Shown here one piece after another: positions 40,766 to 51,400 of a stretch of DNA of 64,000 bases. Source of the DNA: BRH-c54 sp965284565. GTDB taxonomy: Bacteria > Bacteroidota > Bacteroidia > Flavobacteriales_E > Vicingaceae. The stretch covers positions 496,001 through 560,000 of the forward strand of contig OZ260100.1 of the NCBI GenBank assembly GCA_965284565.1, given 5' to 3'. How positions within the stretch are numbered: the stretch's first letter is position 1; every line of letters starts with the position of its first letter. Below the pieces are notes generated by a model. It was not told the origin of the DNA, did no database searches, and was given only the letters and a program-made list of their open reading frames with translations. A program made the position numbers and the translations under genes.

Positions 40766-43700
40766 TTATCTAAACAAATACATTTTACCGTATCCTTTTT
40801 TAAAGTAGTTATCGGCACTTGTTTCTCTGTGTTCAATATCGGTGTTATTAATTTTAGTAATCACCCTATAAAGATAAAGTCCGTTAGCAAGTCTATCGCC
40901 ATATTGATCGGTACCATCCCAAGCAAAATCTGAGATATTTCTACCTATTTTAATGTTACCCAGTTCTTCTTTATGTATTTCTCTCACTACTTTTCCGGTA
41001 ATGGTAATAATTTGAATTTTAAAAATATCTGGTACTTGGCTTCCCGTTAGTGTAAACACAAAGCGTGTTGATGTAGTAAACGGATTAGGATAATTAACAA
41101 TATTGGTAATAGTTGACTTGTGAATTACTTCAAAACCAATTAAATAATCATTACTTCCCGATTCATTTTTAGAAACATCATTAGCTTGAACTCTAAGTTT
41201 ATAATGTCCATCTTTATCAAAATAAGCAGGGTAAATTATTTTAGCACTATTTTTTGGTAAAGAAGCAGGAATAAATTGCATTATTTCTTGTCCGTTACTG
41301 TTAAAGTAAACTCGTTTTTCAACACCATCGGGAGAGGTAATCCATACAGCAAAATCGGCTGTATCGTTTAAAGCTAAAAACAAATTTTCATCTTTCAATT
41401 CAATTACAATTTCCGATTTTGGCGAAACAATATCACCATCTAAAATATGTGTTCCATCAAAGGTAACATCTAACAACGGATTGATTTTATCATCATGTAC
41501 GTAAAAAGGAATTTCTGCCAAATTATTAAAATGATATTTTTCTAATTGGTCATTATTCGGGTTTACCTCAATAAGTAAACTATTTATCCCTGCCATTCCT
41601 TGTGTTGAAAATTCTAAGTTAACCATCAGTACACTGTCTGCCAATAATGGGGCTTGTCTAGGATAATTTATAGGAATTACCTGATTGTATTTATTTAATA
41701 CATTAAAAGCAATTAACAAGCTATCCATGTTATGTCGGCTAATATTTTTTACTGCTATAGAAAGTCTTATTTTTTCACCTTCATGCACCGTATCATTATA
41801 AAAAGAAAAGTAAATATTTGGCGAAAGAGCCGCTTCAGGAATATCTTCATAAGTTACTTGCCACCTATGTAATTGCGGTGCTGTAAACAAGGAGTCATCT
41901 GTAATATGTGCGTTTAATTTTAGGTAAGGGTATTGGCTTGCATTAATTTGATTGGTAATTCTAATATCTCCCGAATCTGTAGGCAGGTTGCTAATCAACA
42001 GAGTTTCATTGCCATTGTTATCAATACCAAAAACATTTAAAACAGTACTATCTTTTGAAGGATTTTCTAATGGTGTCATTCGCCATGAGAGGGAATCCCA
42101 GCTGACGGCAGGCCCTAAAGGTGGGGAAAATATATTACCAAAATTTGCCGAACCGGTAATGGTAGCACTTACAGAAACACCTTTTTCTGTAATACTCGAA
42201 CCAACATTTTCAACTACAGAAGTAGGAGTTCCTTTTTTAACAAAAAAAGCAAAAGGCAAACTATCTTGAGCCATTGGAACTTGTGTTGCACCAAGATTAG
42301 CTAATGCCGTATTTACATTGGTTGGAAGTGGTGCATAACCCCAAAACATATTCCAGTACCATGTCCACATTAATATATAATATCCATTAGGAACACTATC
42401 TGTAAGCATGCTAGCTAAAGCATTCATTTGAGCTGGGTTTCCATTTTGGAAAATAAAAAATTTAGATGGTGCCTGGTTTGGGTTTGAACCAGGAATGTTA
42501 AGCTGACCCATATTCATTTCTAAGGGTTTCCAATAATCAAAAGAAATAGTATCTAAAACAGTAACATGAATGGCACTGTTTGCTCCCCAACCGTTTCCTG
42601 CAATTCTTTGTTGATCAATAAAATATGAAGGAATTGAACCTTCTGACCAGTTAGTTGGTCCATTTACTGTTGCACTTCCTATAGCTCCATCTGTAAGTGC
42701 TTTTAATGTACTTACTTTATTTTGAAAACTAAACAATCTATTGGGTCGGCTATATCCTACTAATTGCATAGGGTTATTTTCAAATTGGAAAATATGTTCT
42801 TGTTGCCAACCTTCTTTGTTTTGAATGTATTGAAAAGATCGCATTTGCCAATTATAACTAGCGGTTGAAGACGAATCTTTACTTACTCTCCAAAAGTAAA
42901 CCATGCTATCAGGCATATTTTGTAAAAGATTTGGGGTCCATGTTACAACCCCTCCAGGTTGACTAAATAAAGTAACTCTTTCCTTAATCGGACTATTAAA
43001 ATAATCTGTTGTATCTACTTCAAAAACATAATCTGCAGGAGCCTGAAACGGAAATGCTGTTGATGCTTTAAGGGTTATTCCCTGATTTGGAACTATAGAA
43101 AAATGATAAGGATAAACAGGTAAAATATTATCCGAACGAATATTTAATTGTTTTGAAACTACATTATTGTTTTCATCAAGTTCGTCAATATTAATTGGAG
43201 GAGCATCTACCATAATAGTAAAGTTGTTCATTCCCATTCCTCTAATAACATCTACAGGAAGTTTAAAAGCAAAAGTATCTTTATAATGAGGAGCTGCAAT
43301 AGACTTTAGGTAAGTCGTATCCGAAAAATTTGCATTTGGATAGTCTCTAGTAAGACTTAAAATGATAGTGGTGTCGATAGCTTTGCCTAAATTGGTTACA
43401 ATTACATTTACCTCAAAAGAATCTAATGCTGAAGTAACAATACTCGGATTAAAACTAATCGATGATTGATTAATCATGTAATCAGGTTTTTCAAAGGTGT
43501 GCAACTTTATTGCTGGGTCTCCATGGTAAGTAATATTAAGAGCTGTTGCATTATCAAAATTTTTAATACTTGCTCCTGTTGACTGTGTGGTATAAGCTGT
43601 TGTACTTTGAATATGCTCTGCTATACTTTTTCCATAATTTTTGTAGGAAATATTTTTATAAAACTCGTTGGCAAATTTATTTAAAGCAAAAGAAGTAGCT

Positions 43701-45865
43701 AAATCTACAGAAGAAACAAAACCAATTACCCCACTGTTATCAATAATTACATGCTCTTCGCTAGTGCTATTTGCTCCGGGCAGATGAATATCTCCTGCAT
43801 AACAAGCCAATCCTGTTAATAATGGATATCTTCCTTGCTGATTAGGCCAAAGGTGTGGGTCATCAATATTTTGATCAAAACCACCTGTTGCTGAGGCATG
43901 ACCCAAAAATGTCATCATAGCAACGCCATTGCCTATTAAACTTTTTATAGAGTCTGATAAAGTAATATGAATTGGAGCTGTTGTAGTTTTTGTAAAGGTA
44001 GTTACATCTCCACCAAACAAAGTATCCTCAATAATATTTTTATAACTATTTAAATAAGTTTGAAAAGTATTTTGCTCACTAGAATTTACTCCCCCAGCAA
44101 AATGCAGTACTTTTTTCATCCATTCTGTTTCTCCATTATTGCCCAACAAGGGGTTTTCATGTTGTTGTACTTTGTTTAAATACCAAGTTATTTCTGTATT
44201 ATTTTTTGCTGCCAACCTTCCTGTAGGGATTGCTGTTGAAAACAGATTAACTCCCAGCCCTGCTGTTATCATATTGTCAGAAGCAGGTTCTCCATAAGAA
44301 GGTACTAAGCAATTCTGATAATTTTGTGTACTTTTTCTACATTCTTTTGACTTAACAGATTTCCCTAATAAAAACAAGTAATTAGGTTTTGTTGGCCAAG
44401 TATTTAATAAATAATCTAAAAAACTTCTTATTGCTAGCGGATGTTTTTCAATGCCATAAGCAAACTGTTGATATATTTCTCCTACAGTAAAAATTGCAGG
44501 ATTTTGTGGGTTTACATTAAAAGCTGGGTTTTGTCTGTAATTAGCATAATCTGTTGCTCCACTCAATAAACTCTGATGAGTAATGATTAAAAAAGCGGTA
44601 TCAATAGGATTAGCAGCGTAATCTGTAAAAAAACCTGTACCATTAATCGGGTTAAGAGCTGTAACATTTTGCACTTCCCCATCTGATGTTAAATAACACG
44701 CTTTATACCCATTGGCATTTGGTACTAAACACTTAAAATAGCCTGAATCTTGCACTACGGTTATTTTCTTGCTGTTTGTCAAATCATAGAAAAGCACATT
44801 TCCAGAAGGATTAAAATTGGTAAATCTTAAGTATGATTTGGATTGGAAGATATTGTCCTCAATAAAAAAATTATCAAAAACAGTAGTGTTTTCCATATTT
44901 GGTAAATGTGGATAGCTTAATTTAACATAAGAAACTGCTTGTCTGGCAACCGATGCTCCTAAACTGTTTATACTAGAAAATGTAACTGACGTAGTGTTTG
45001 CTCCTAACATATTGGGGGTTAAACTCATTAATACATCTATTTTTTTATACCCTTTAAAAATAGAATCATATTGCTGACCAGCGCTAACAACTCTAAGGTG
45101 TTGGTTATTTGCTGATGTTCCACTAAAATCTGATTGCCCCAATACAACAGCTTCTAACTTGGCACTTGGTCCTAAAGTATAAACTTCTTTAGAATTAATG
45201 TTTTTAGTAGTAGCAGCTCCTAAATTATAAGGTAAATCGAACCACCCTTCTGTAGAAGCGTAACCAAAAAGCGAAACGCCACTCCCACCAATATTAATAG
45301 TTTCTCCATCATAATAAGGGTTAGTAGTTCCATTTCCAGCTGTATAAAACTCAACGTTTTCTTTAGTAAAGTAAGGAATTGGGGTATATGCCGAAAAGTT
45401 GATGTCTGTTTCTACAGTAATTCTATTATTAGCTGTTGAATTATTCCATGTAAGAAAATAAGAAATGGTATCTGTTGTTAAGCTATAATAAGGATTAGGA
45501 TGGTCTGTTGCACTTCCGTAAAGCCCTTCATCAAACCAACCGTCATTATGCTGAGCATAAAATTCTATAAAATCATTTTGATTAAAAATGCCATCACTTT
45601 CTCCTTCAATATAAATTGGAATTTCTTGCCCTCTAGCAAATAGTTGAAAATTCTGTGGGTTTATAATGCTTAAAGGAATTCCTGCATTAAAAAGTGTTGT
45701 AGAATCAATCCTGTAAATACCTGTTTCAGCTATTTTAAATTGAAAATATTGCTGATTATAATTAATCCAACTGTTATTAAAAGGTTGAGCTTTAAGCGTA
45801 AAAAAACTAGCTAAAAAAATAGTTATACAAACGAGGTGAAATACTATTTTTTTTATGTTTTTCAA
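40766..45865 (-). CDS. porU2: PorU2-like C25-family protease/sortase with CTD
   Basis: The 1699-residue protein has a signal peptide (about 1-26, ending LKAQ) and a gingipain-type C25 peptidase domain. The probable catalytic His is about 656 (FLGHASATGG) and Cys about 688 (LTGLACYAGDI). C-terminal beta domains end in a type-A-like sorting domain (NYPNPFTTSTRF to KMYLFR). Length and domains fit proteins labelled PorU2, a longer paralogue of the T9SS sortase PorU. The start is a TTG: no ATG precedes it before an upstream stop, and the signal peptide begins right there. PorV2-like lies 76 bp upstream, supporting a cell-surface processing pair. Confidence 0.8.
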   Translation of the reverse strand: MKNIKKIVFHLVCITIFLASFFTLKAQPFNNSWINYNQQYFQFKIAETGIYRIDSTTLFNAGIPLSIINPQNFQLFARGQEIPIYIEGESDGIFNQNDFIEFYAQHNDGWFDEGLYGSATDHPNPYYSLTTDTISYFLTWNNSTANNRITVETDINFSAYTPIPYFTKENVEFYTAGNGTTNPYYDGETINIGGSGVSLFGYASTEGWFDLPYNLGAATTKNINSKEVYTLGPSAKLEAVVLGQSDFSGTSANNQHLRVVSAGQQYDSIFKGYKKIDVLMSLTPNMLGANTTSVTFSSINSLGASVARQAVSYVKLSYPHLPNMENTTVFDNFFIEDNIFQSKSYLRFTNFNPSGNVLFYDLTNSKKITVVQDSGYFKCLVPNANGYKACYLTSDGEVQNVTALNPINGTGFFTDYAANPIDTAFLIITHQSLLSGATDYANYRQNPAFNVNPQNPAIFTVGEIYQQFAYGIEKHPLAIRSFLDYLLNTWPTKPNYLFLLGKSVKSKECRKSTQNYQNCLVPSYGEPASDNMITAGLGVNLFSTAIPTGRLAAKNNTEITWYLNKVQQHENPLLGNNGETEWMKKVLHFAGGVNSSEQNTFQTYLNSYKNIIEDTLFGGDVTTFTKTTTAPIHITLSDSIKSLIGNGVAMMTFLGHASATGGFDQNIDDPHLWPNQQGRYPLLTGLACYAGDIHLPGANSTSEEHVIIDNSGVIGFVSSVDLATSFALNKFANEFYKNISYKNYGKSIAEHIQSTTAYTTQSTGASIKNFDNATALNITYHGDPAIKLHTFEKPDYMINQSSISFNPSIVTSALDSFEVNVIVTNLGKAIDTTIILSLTRDYPNANFSDTTYLKSIAAPHYKDTFAFKLPVDVIRGMGMNNFTIMVDAPPINIDELDENNNVVSKQLNIRSDNILPVYPYHFSIVPNQGITLKASTAFPFQAPADYVFEVDTTDYFNSPIKERVTLFSQPGGVVTWTPNLLQNMPDSMVYFWRVSKDSSSTASYNWQMRSFQYIQNKEGWQQEHIFQFENNPMQLVGYSRPNRLFSFQNKVSTLKALTDGAIGSATVNGPTNWSEGSIPSYFIDQQRIAGNGWGANSAIHVTVLDTISFDYWKPLEMNMGQLNIPGSNPNQAPSKFFIFQNGNPAQMNALASMLTDSVPNGYYILMWTWYWNMFWGYAPLPTNVNTALANLGATQVPMAQDSLPFAFFVKKGTPTSVVENVGSSITEKGVSVSATITGSANFGNIFSPPLGPAVSWDSLSWRMTPLENPSKDSTVLNVFGIDNNGNETLLISNLPTDSGDIRITNQINASQYPYLKLNAHITDDSLFTAPQLHRWQVTYEDIPEAALSPNIYFSFYNDTVHEGEKIRLSIAVKNISRHNMDSLLIAFNVLNKYNQVIPINYPRQAPLLADSVLMVNLEFSTQGMAGINSLLIEVNPNNDQLEKYHFNNLAEIPFYVHDDKINPLLDVTFDGTHILDGDIVSPKSEIVIELKDENLFLALNDTADFAVWITSPDGVEKRVYFNSNGQEIMQFIPASLPKNSAKIIYPAYFDKDGHYKLRVQANDVSKNESGSNDYLIGFEVIHKSTITNIVNYPNPFTTSTRFVFTLTGSQVPDIFKIQIITITGKVVREIHKEELGNIKIGRNISDFAWDGTDQYGDRLANGLYLYRVITKINNTDIEHRETSADNYFKKGYGKMYLFR

Positions 45866-45941
45866 TGGAAAGTAATTTTTTCTTATTTTAGTTTTAAGGT
45901 ATTATAAAGTTACAAAAAATAACTAACTGAAAATTATCCTT

Positions 45942-47042
45942 TTAATTAAATCTTTCAGCAGTAACTATTTTTTTATTGATTTCAAATTTTAATGAAAAAA
46001 CATTGGAATAAAGTCCTTCGGATTGATCACCAATATCTGTAAATGCATAATCTAAACTAATTCCTTTAAACTTAACGCCAATACCAAAATTAGGTTGCCA
46101 CGAAATTTGCTCTGCCTGATAAATATCTGTTGTTTTTTGGATATTGCCTACCCCCAATCTTAAAAAAATCAGTTGACTGTAATTGGCCTCAATTCCTGCA
46201 TGAGGATCAACACTAAAAGGCTTTCCTGTAATCAATACATTTCTTTTTCCATCTGTAGTTAAATCAAAATTTACTTCTCCAAGTACACCAAATTTATTAC
46301 TGATTTTAGCACTTTTTGCAACTCCTAAAATAATTTTTGGAAGTGTAATTTCAATTGAGTTATCAGGAATTTCATTGCCTGTAGCTTCAAAAACATCAAG
46401 GGTATTTTGATCTAAAGAAAAACTCCAAGCGTTAAAAGTAGAGGTAACATCTCTTGCCATAACTGCAAAAGCCCATTTGTTTTTAGTATGATATTGAGCT
46501 CCTGCATCAAAACCAAAGCCCCATGCTTTAGCCATATCCCCTACTTGACGATAAATTACTTTTACGTTTGCGCCATAGCTTAATCCTTCAATTTTAGATT
46601 TTCTTGCGTAAGAGAAAAGAAAGGCATAATCGGCTACAGAAAAAGAAAAAATTCGGTCATAATCTATGTTTCCATTAGCATCAATTAACTGGGTGGTATT
46701 TGGAATATCGTCCACTCCAAATCGAATTACAGAAAACCCAAAAGCACTCACACTATCAATTTTTGTAGCAAAGGCTCCATAATCGTATTTAGCTATTCCT
46801 GCAAAATATTCTGCATGCATTAAATCTACCTGAAAATCGCCTGTAAGTTGGGTTAATCCTGCTGGATTCCAATAACCTGAGGTAACTCCATTTACTGATG
46901 CTACTTGTGCATTAGACATCCCTAAAGCTCTCGCACCAACACCAATAGCTAAAAATTCATTACTATATTTTGGTGCAGAAGTTTGTGAAAAACCTTCAAA
47001 CGTAAGTAATAGTAATACTAATATAAGGAGTCTGTTTGCCAA
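45942..47042 (-). CDS. porV2: PorV2-like outer-membrane beta-barrel protein
   Basis: The 366-residue protein has a signal peptide (about 1-20, ending GFSQ) and the PorV/UPF0164 start FLAIGVGARALGMSNAQVASVNG..SGYWNPAGL. Alternating amphipathic strands and a C-terminal Phe-containing strand fit a FadL-like barrel. In the T9SS, PorV shuttles cargo to the sortase PorU; here the probable partner is PorU2-like, encoded next. The start is TTG: the frame has a stop 15 bp upstream and no ATG before the signal peptide. Confidence 0.82.
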   Translation of the reverse strand: MANRLLILVLLLLTFEGFSQTSAPKYSNEFLAIGVGARALGMSNAQVASVNGVTSGYWNPAGLTQLTGDFQVDLMHAEYFAGIAKYDYGAFATKIDSVSAFGFSVIRFGVDDIPNTTQLIDANGNIDYDRIFSFSVADYAFLFSYARKSKIEGLSYGANVKVIYRQVGDMAKAWGFGFDAGAQYHTKNKWAFAVMARDVTSTFNAWSFSLDQNTLDVFEATGNEIPDNSIEITLPKIILGVAKSAKISNKFGVLGEVNFDLTTDGKRNVLITGKPFSVDPHAGIEANYSQLIFLRLGVGNIQKTTDIYQAEQISWQPNFGIGVKFKGISLDYAFTDIGDQSEGLYSNVFSLKFEINKKIVTAERFN

Positions 47043-47177
47043 AAAATAATTTTTTTAAAGGATAAAATTAGTAATTTGTAAGCAATTAACATGATTTCTA
47101 ATTTTTTATTGCTTTGACTTCATTTCTGTTTAAAACAATTAAATAGCCTTTCTATTATTTTTAGCGTTAATATTAGT

Positions 47178-47185
47178 TATTTTTG
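47178..47185 (+). promoter_or_regulatory. -7 box of pssA-tadA
   Basis: TATTTTTG is an exact TAnnTTTG match. It covers the TTG at 47183 that could otherwise be read as a start, so transcription should begin near 47191 and translation at the next TTG (47207). Confidence 0.5.
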
Positions 47186-47206
47186 AAGCCAAAATTAATT
47201 CATACT

Positions 47207-47965
47207 TTGAAGAAACATATACCCAACTTAATAACAACAGGCAATTTATTATGTGGCTGCTTGGCAATTGTAAACGCTTTTGAAGGCGATTTAGCAATAG
47301 CATGTTATTTATTAATTATTGCCTCTGCCCTAGATTTTCTTGATGGCTTTGCAGCAAGAATGTTAAACGTTTCAGGTGGCATTGGTAAAGACTTAGATTC
47401 ACTATCGGATATGATTTCTTTTGGATTGGCACCAGGTTTATTGTTGTATCAATATGTAAAAATTCTTAACCAAAATCAACCAATAGAGTTACTTACACAA
47501 TACCCTTGGTTAATGTACATTGCTTTTATTATTCCTGTTTTTTCATCGTTCAGATTAGCAAAATTTAATAATGATACTAGGCAATCTACTACTTTTTACG
47601 GATTACCAACTCCGGCTAATGCTAACTTTTTTATCTTTTGCATGTTGCTTTATCTTTTCCCTGATTTACCAATGATAGTAGATGTTTCGGACATTATACA
47701 ACCTATTGTTTCTAATCCATTAATTATGCTTGGATTTGGAGTTGTATTTTCATTTTTATTAGTAGCCGAAATACCCATGTTTGCTTTAAAATTTAAATCT
47801 ATGAAATGGGCTAACAACAAATTGCCTTTTTCTTTTGTATTACTTTGGTTGGGATTATTAATTTTTACCAACATAGCTGCCATGCCAATAATTGTATTAA
47901 TTTATGTTATTTGGTCGATTATTGCTCATTATTTCATCACTCCTAAAGCTCAAACCACCAACTAA
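47207..47965 (+). CDS. pssA: CDP-diacylglycerol-serine O-phosphatidyltransferase
   Basis: PssA makes phosphatidylserine from CDP-diacylglycerol and serine, the first step to phosphatidylethanolamine. The CDP-alcohol transferase motif is complete: Asp46-Gly47, Ala50-Arg51, Gly60, Asp64 and Asp68. Several TM helices follow, as expected. I start the 252-residue protein at TTG 47207 (MKKHIPNLIT), which matches family N-termini; an in-frame TTG at 47183 is also possible but lies in the -7 box. It overlaps tadA by one base. Confidence 0.9.
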   Translation: MKKHIPNLITTGNLLCGCLAIVNAFEGDLAIACYLLIIASALDFLDGFAARMLNVSGGIGKDLDSLSDMISFGLAPGLLLYQYVKILNQNQPIELLTQYPWLMYIAFIIPVFSSFRLAKFNNDTRQSTTFYGLPTPANANFFIFCMLLYLFPDLPMIVDVSDIIQPIVSNPLIMLGFGVVFSFLLVAEIPMFALKFKSMKWANNKLPFSFVLLWLGLLIFTNIAAMPIIVLIYVIWSIIAHYFITPKAQTTN

Positions 47966-48411
47966 TGTTATCTATATTCTCTGATGAACATTTCATGAAA
48001 GAGGCACTCAAAGAAGCTCAAAAAGCTTTTAATGAAGACGAAGTGCCTGTTGGAGCTGTAGTTGTTTGCGACAACAAAATTATTGCTCGTGCTCACAACA
48101 TGACAGAAAGATTAAACGATGTAACTGCACATGCAGAAATGTTGGCATTTACTTCGGCTACTGATTTTTTAGGTGGTAAATACTTGAATGAATGTACACT
48201 TTATGTAACACTAGAACCATGTGTTATGTGTGCAGGAGCAAGCTATTGGACACAACTTAAAAAAATAGTTTTTGCGGCAAGTGATGAAAAAAGAGGTTTT
48301 GAAAGAATTTCTCCTTCACTTTTACATCCTAAAACACAAGTGGTAAAAGGTATTTTAGAGAATGAAGCTGCTCTATTGCTTCAAACTTTTTTTCAGAAGA
48401 AACGATATTAA
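47965..48411 (+). CDS. tadA: tRNA-specific adenosine-34 deaminase TadA
   Basis: TadA converts A34 to inosine in tRNA-Arg. The 148-residue zinc deaminase has the HAE motif (His56-Ala-Glu58) and PCVMC (Cys86, Cys89) with the usual VPVGAVVV strand. Substrate is inferred as tRNA from the size and sequence; a guanine or cytosine deaminase of the same fold is a less likely alternative. Its ATG overlaps the pssA stop (TAATG). Confidence 0.88.
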   Translation: MLSIFSDEHFMKEALKEAQKAFNEDEVPVGAVVVCDNKIIARAHNMTERLNDVTAHAEMLAFTSATDFLGGKYLNECTLYVTLEPCVMCAGASYWTQLKKIVFAASDEKRGFERISPSLLHPKTQVVKGILENEAALLLQTFFQKKRY

Positions 48412-48477
48412 TTTAAAAAAAGCAAAGGACATGGAGGGTGGAGGTTAAGCCTCCATACCCAAAGCTTTAAGGTTTAA

Positions 48478-51400
48478 CTAAAACCCGTTTAAATCAGTAG
48501 GTTTAATAACACCGAACCATTTAAGCGTTCTTTCTCCTATATTAGGTACATCTATATGCATTAAATATACGCCTCCTGCTACTGGTACATCTGCAAAGTT
48601 CTTCAAGTCCCAATCTAAACTTGTTTTCGGATCGGCTTTGTTGAATCTTCTCATTAATGTTCCATTTACATTATAGATGGATATTGTACACTCTTCTGGT
48701 AGGTTTACTATTTTTATTCTATTATCTAACTTACCTGTTTCATATGCTGAGTTAGCATAGTATGGATTTGGAACTACGTTTATCATTGCTAATACAGAGT
48801 CTTTTAATAAATCTGCATTGCCTTTTATCGTTTCTAATCCTGTCATATCAAATCCATACATTGGTAAACCATTGTTAGTGGTTGAGGCTGTGGTAAAACT
48901 GGTGTACCTTCTTGATACGCGTAAACTTACTTTTGCTGTTGTTGATAGTAGGCTTTGTCCTTCTGCTAAAATCGGTACCCCTGCCCATACACAGCTACTA
49001 AATGCTAACATTCTATTTAAATCTGGTCCGTTTGCCATTATGTTAGCTAATGCTGAACAACCATCATATGTTGGTAAACTTCCTATTGGAGCAGGCACGT
49101 TTCCTCCTCTAAATACATATACATAGTGTTTTCCTCCCATCATTCCTGACTCGCTATTTGTTGTTGGATTCCACTTCATGTCTCTTCCATTCTCACCTCC
49201 TAACCAACTGTCTTCTGCAAAGGCTATGTTTAATCGTTCGCCTGTTTCTACATTTATTGCATAGCCTGGAAACCAACCCATTCCTGTGCCTGTTCCATCT
49301 GGATTACCATTCTTATCTACACTTGGCTCACTTCTTAAATGGATGTGCTTTGCTCCTCCTTGTGCTAAGCCTGTTTGAGTTTGCGCTTCTAACACCATGG
49401 CTCTACTCCATTTACTCTTATCTGATGTAAATACAATATCTACTGATGGAACATTGGTTAAACTCGACCTTTTTACTGAATTCCCACTCAACAATCCTAA
49501 TCCTACAGCATCTAACTGAACATTCGCATCTGATATATAGGATACTAACCTATATGGTGCCCAAGCCCCATCTACTACTCCTTCAAAATATTGCTCGGGA
49601 TCTACAAAACCTGTCGGATTACTCACATCTTGTGGGGATAAAGAGTAATCATCATATGGGTCTGATCCACTTGGTGCAAATTGTGATGTTCCTGAGCGTA
49701 TCCAGTTGTCATCTGTCTGTCCTTCTCTATCTCTAAACCCTGTTAACCATGGTTTGCTTGGGTCTGAAAAACTTATACTCCCTCCTATTAATCCATTACC
49801 TAACTCTGCTTCTTCTCCTGCATTCTTTGCTTGTACTATGCTTATTGATATCCCATGGTCTAATATGATTTGCTCGTTTTCTATTTTTATACTTTGATCT
49901 GAGTTTATCACATCTCCATTTGGTGCATATAGTGTCCAATAAGCATCTCCTAAATTACCAAGGGTTGCTGTATCGCTAAATTGTACTCTATACGCTCCTG
50001 CTGATACATTTAATGGATCTACTACTTTTACATTGATTGGTCCATATCCTTTTTCATAAACCAAAAAGTCATCAAAGTTGTTGGCTACTATTCTTGTTTC
50101 TGTGCCTGATGTAAGTTTTAAATCATTTCCTCCATTTCCTTGCCCTTCTACTCTGGTTATTTGTGGTTGATCTCCATATACTGAATTAGCATAAGTACCT
50201 CCTGCCTCTGGTGCTGGGTTATGTGGTATCGCTGCAAAAGAGGTTATTCCTCCCCCTCCGCCTGTTTTTCTACTGGCTATATATGGCTTCTTTTGTCCGT
50301 CTAATCTTAATGGATCATTTGGATCATAATTTTTAAAATTATTGTATCCATAGGCTATTGCTATATAATAATACGTCTTATGATTTACTAATCTATCATC
50401 ACCTGATGCAAATAAATCTCTGGTTACTCTAAAGGAATGTTTTATGCCTTTGTCTTCCCCATTTACCATCTCTTGTGGTACGTTAGCATTTAAGCTCTCA
50501 TCAAAGGTGAAGTTTACTAATTGTTTTACTCCATCTTTTATATCTACTTGGGCTAATAACCTTGATACTTCTGGTTCATACAACTCTTCTACGCCTATGG
50601 ATGCATTTTTTACTTGAAATATCTGATAGCCTTGAAAATCATAAAATCTTAAGGTATCTTTATCATCATCTGTCCCTTGATATACTCCATCCATAGTATC
50701 TGGTATCGCAATAAATGGATCCTTCATGTTGTATGTCTCATTATAATTATTGGATACTACTTTGTTGGTTAAAAATAATATCAATTCCTTGTCTAACTCT
50801 TGAAAAGTAATATCTGGTGCATCTGGTCCCTCAGCTATCTTAAAGCAATTGTCAAATAAAGCTTGAGCTTTATCATCGGCTGTTTTTAGATTTTGTATGG
50901 AGGCTAAATTATTTCCTGTAGCTGCTCTTGCCCATACTACTCCTACTGTTAAATCGTTTACTGCTCCTGGCTCTAAGGTAAATGGTCCTGCTGATTGTAA
51001 AAACCTTCTGTCAAATGCTGTATTTGGTGTCCCTCCTGTGTTGGCATTAAACTCATTCCATGGTACTGGAGTTGGTGTTACTCCTAAGGTACTCCAGTGT
51101 AATGGGTCTGAATCTCCTGGAAACAACAAGTCTGCTAGGATAGTACCTCCTGATGATGGGTGTCCGTTACCGCCCCATACCATAGGTGCTCCATCTCTCC
51201 ATATCCCTTTTAGATAGTTGTAATGTTGTAATGCATTTACTGGGTCTCCATCTCCTGGAAATTGCCCTGATCCTCTATTGTAATAAATAAACTTTCGCAT
51301 CCCATATCGCTCATTATCTACTATCCCATCTCCATAACCTAATCCTAACCCGCCATAAGGTATCCCTAATGAATCTATCGCATCTTGTACTACTTCTGTT

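Noticed and set aside
48431..48460. Hairpin TGGAGG-TTAAG-CCTCCA between tadA and the giant surface gene as a terminator
   Set aside because: The stem is only 6 bp and there is no T-run on either strand.
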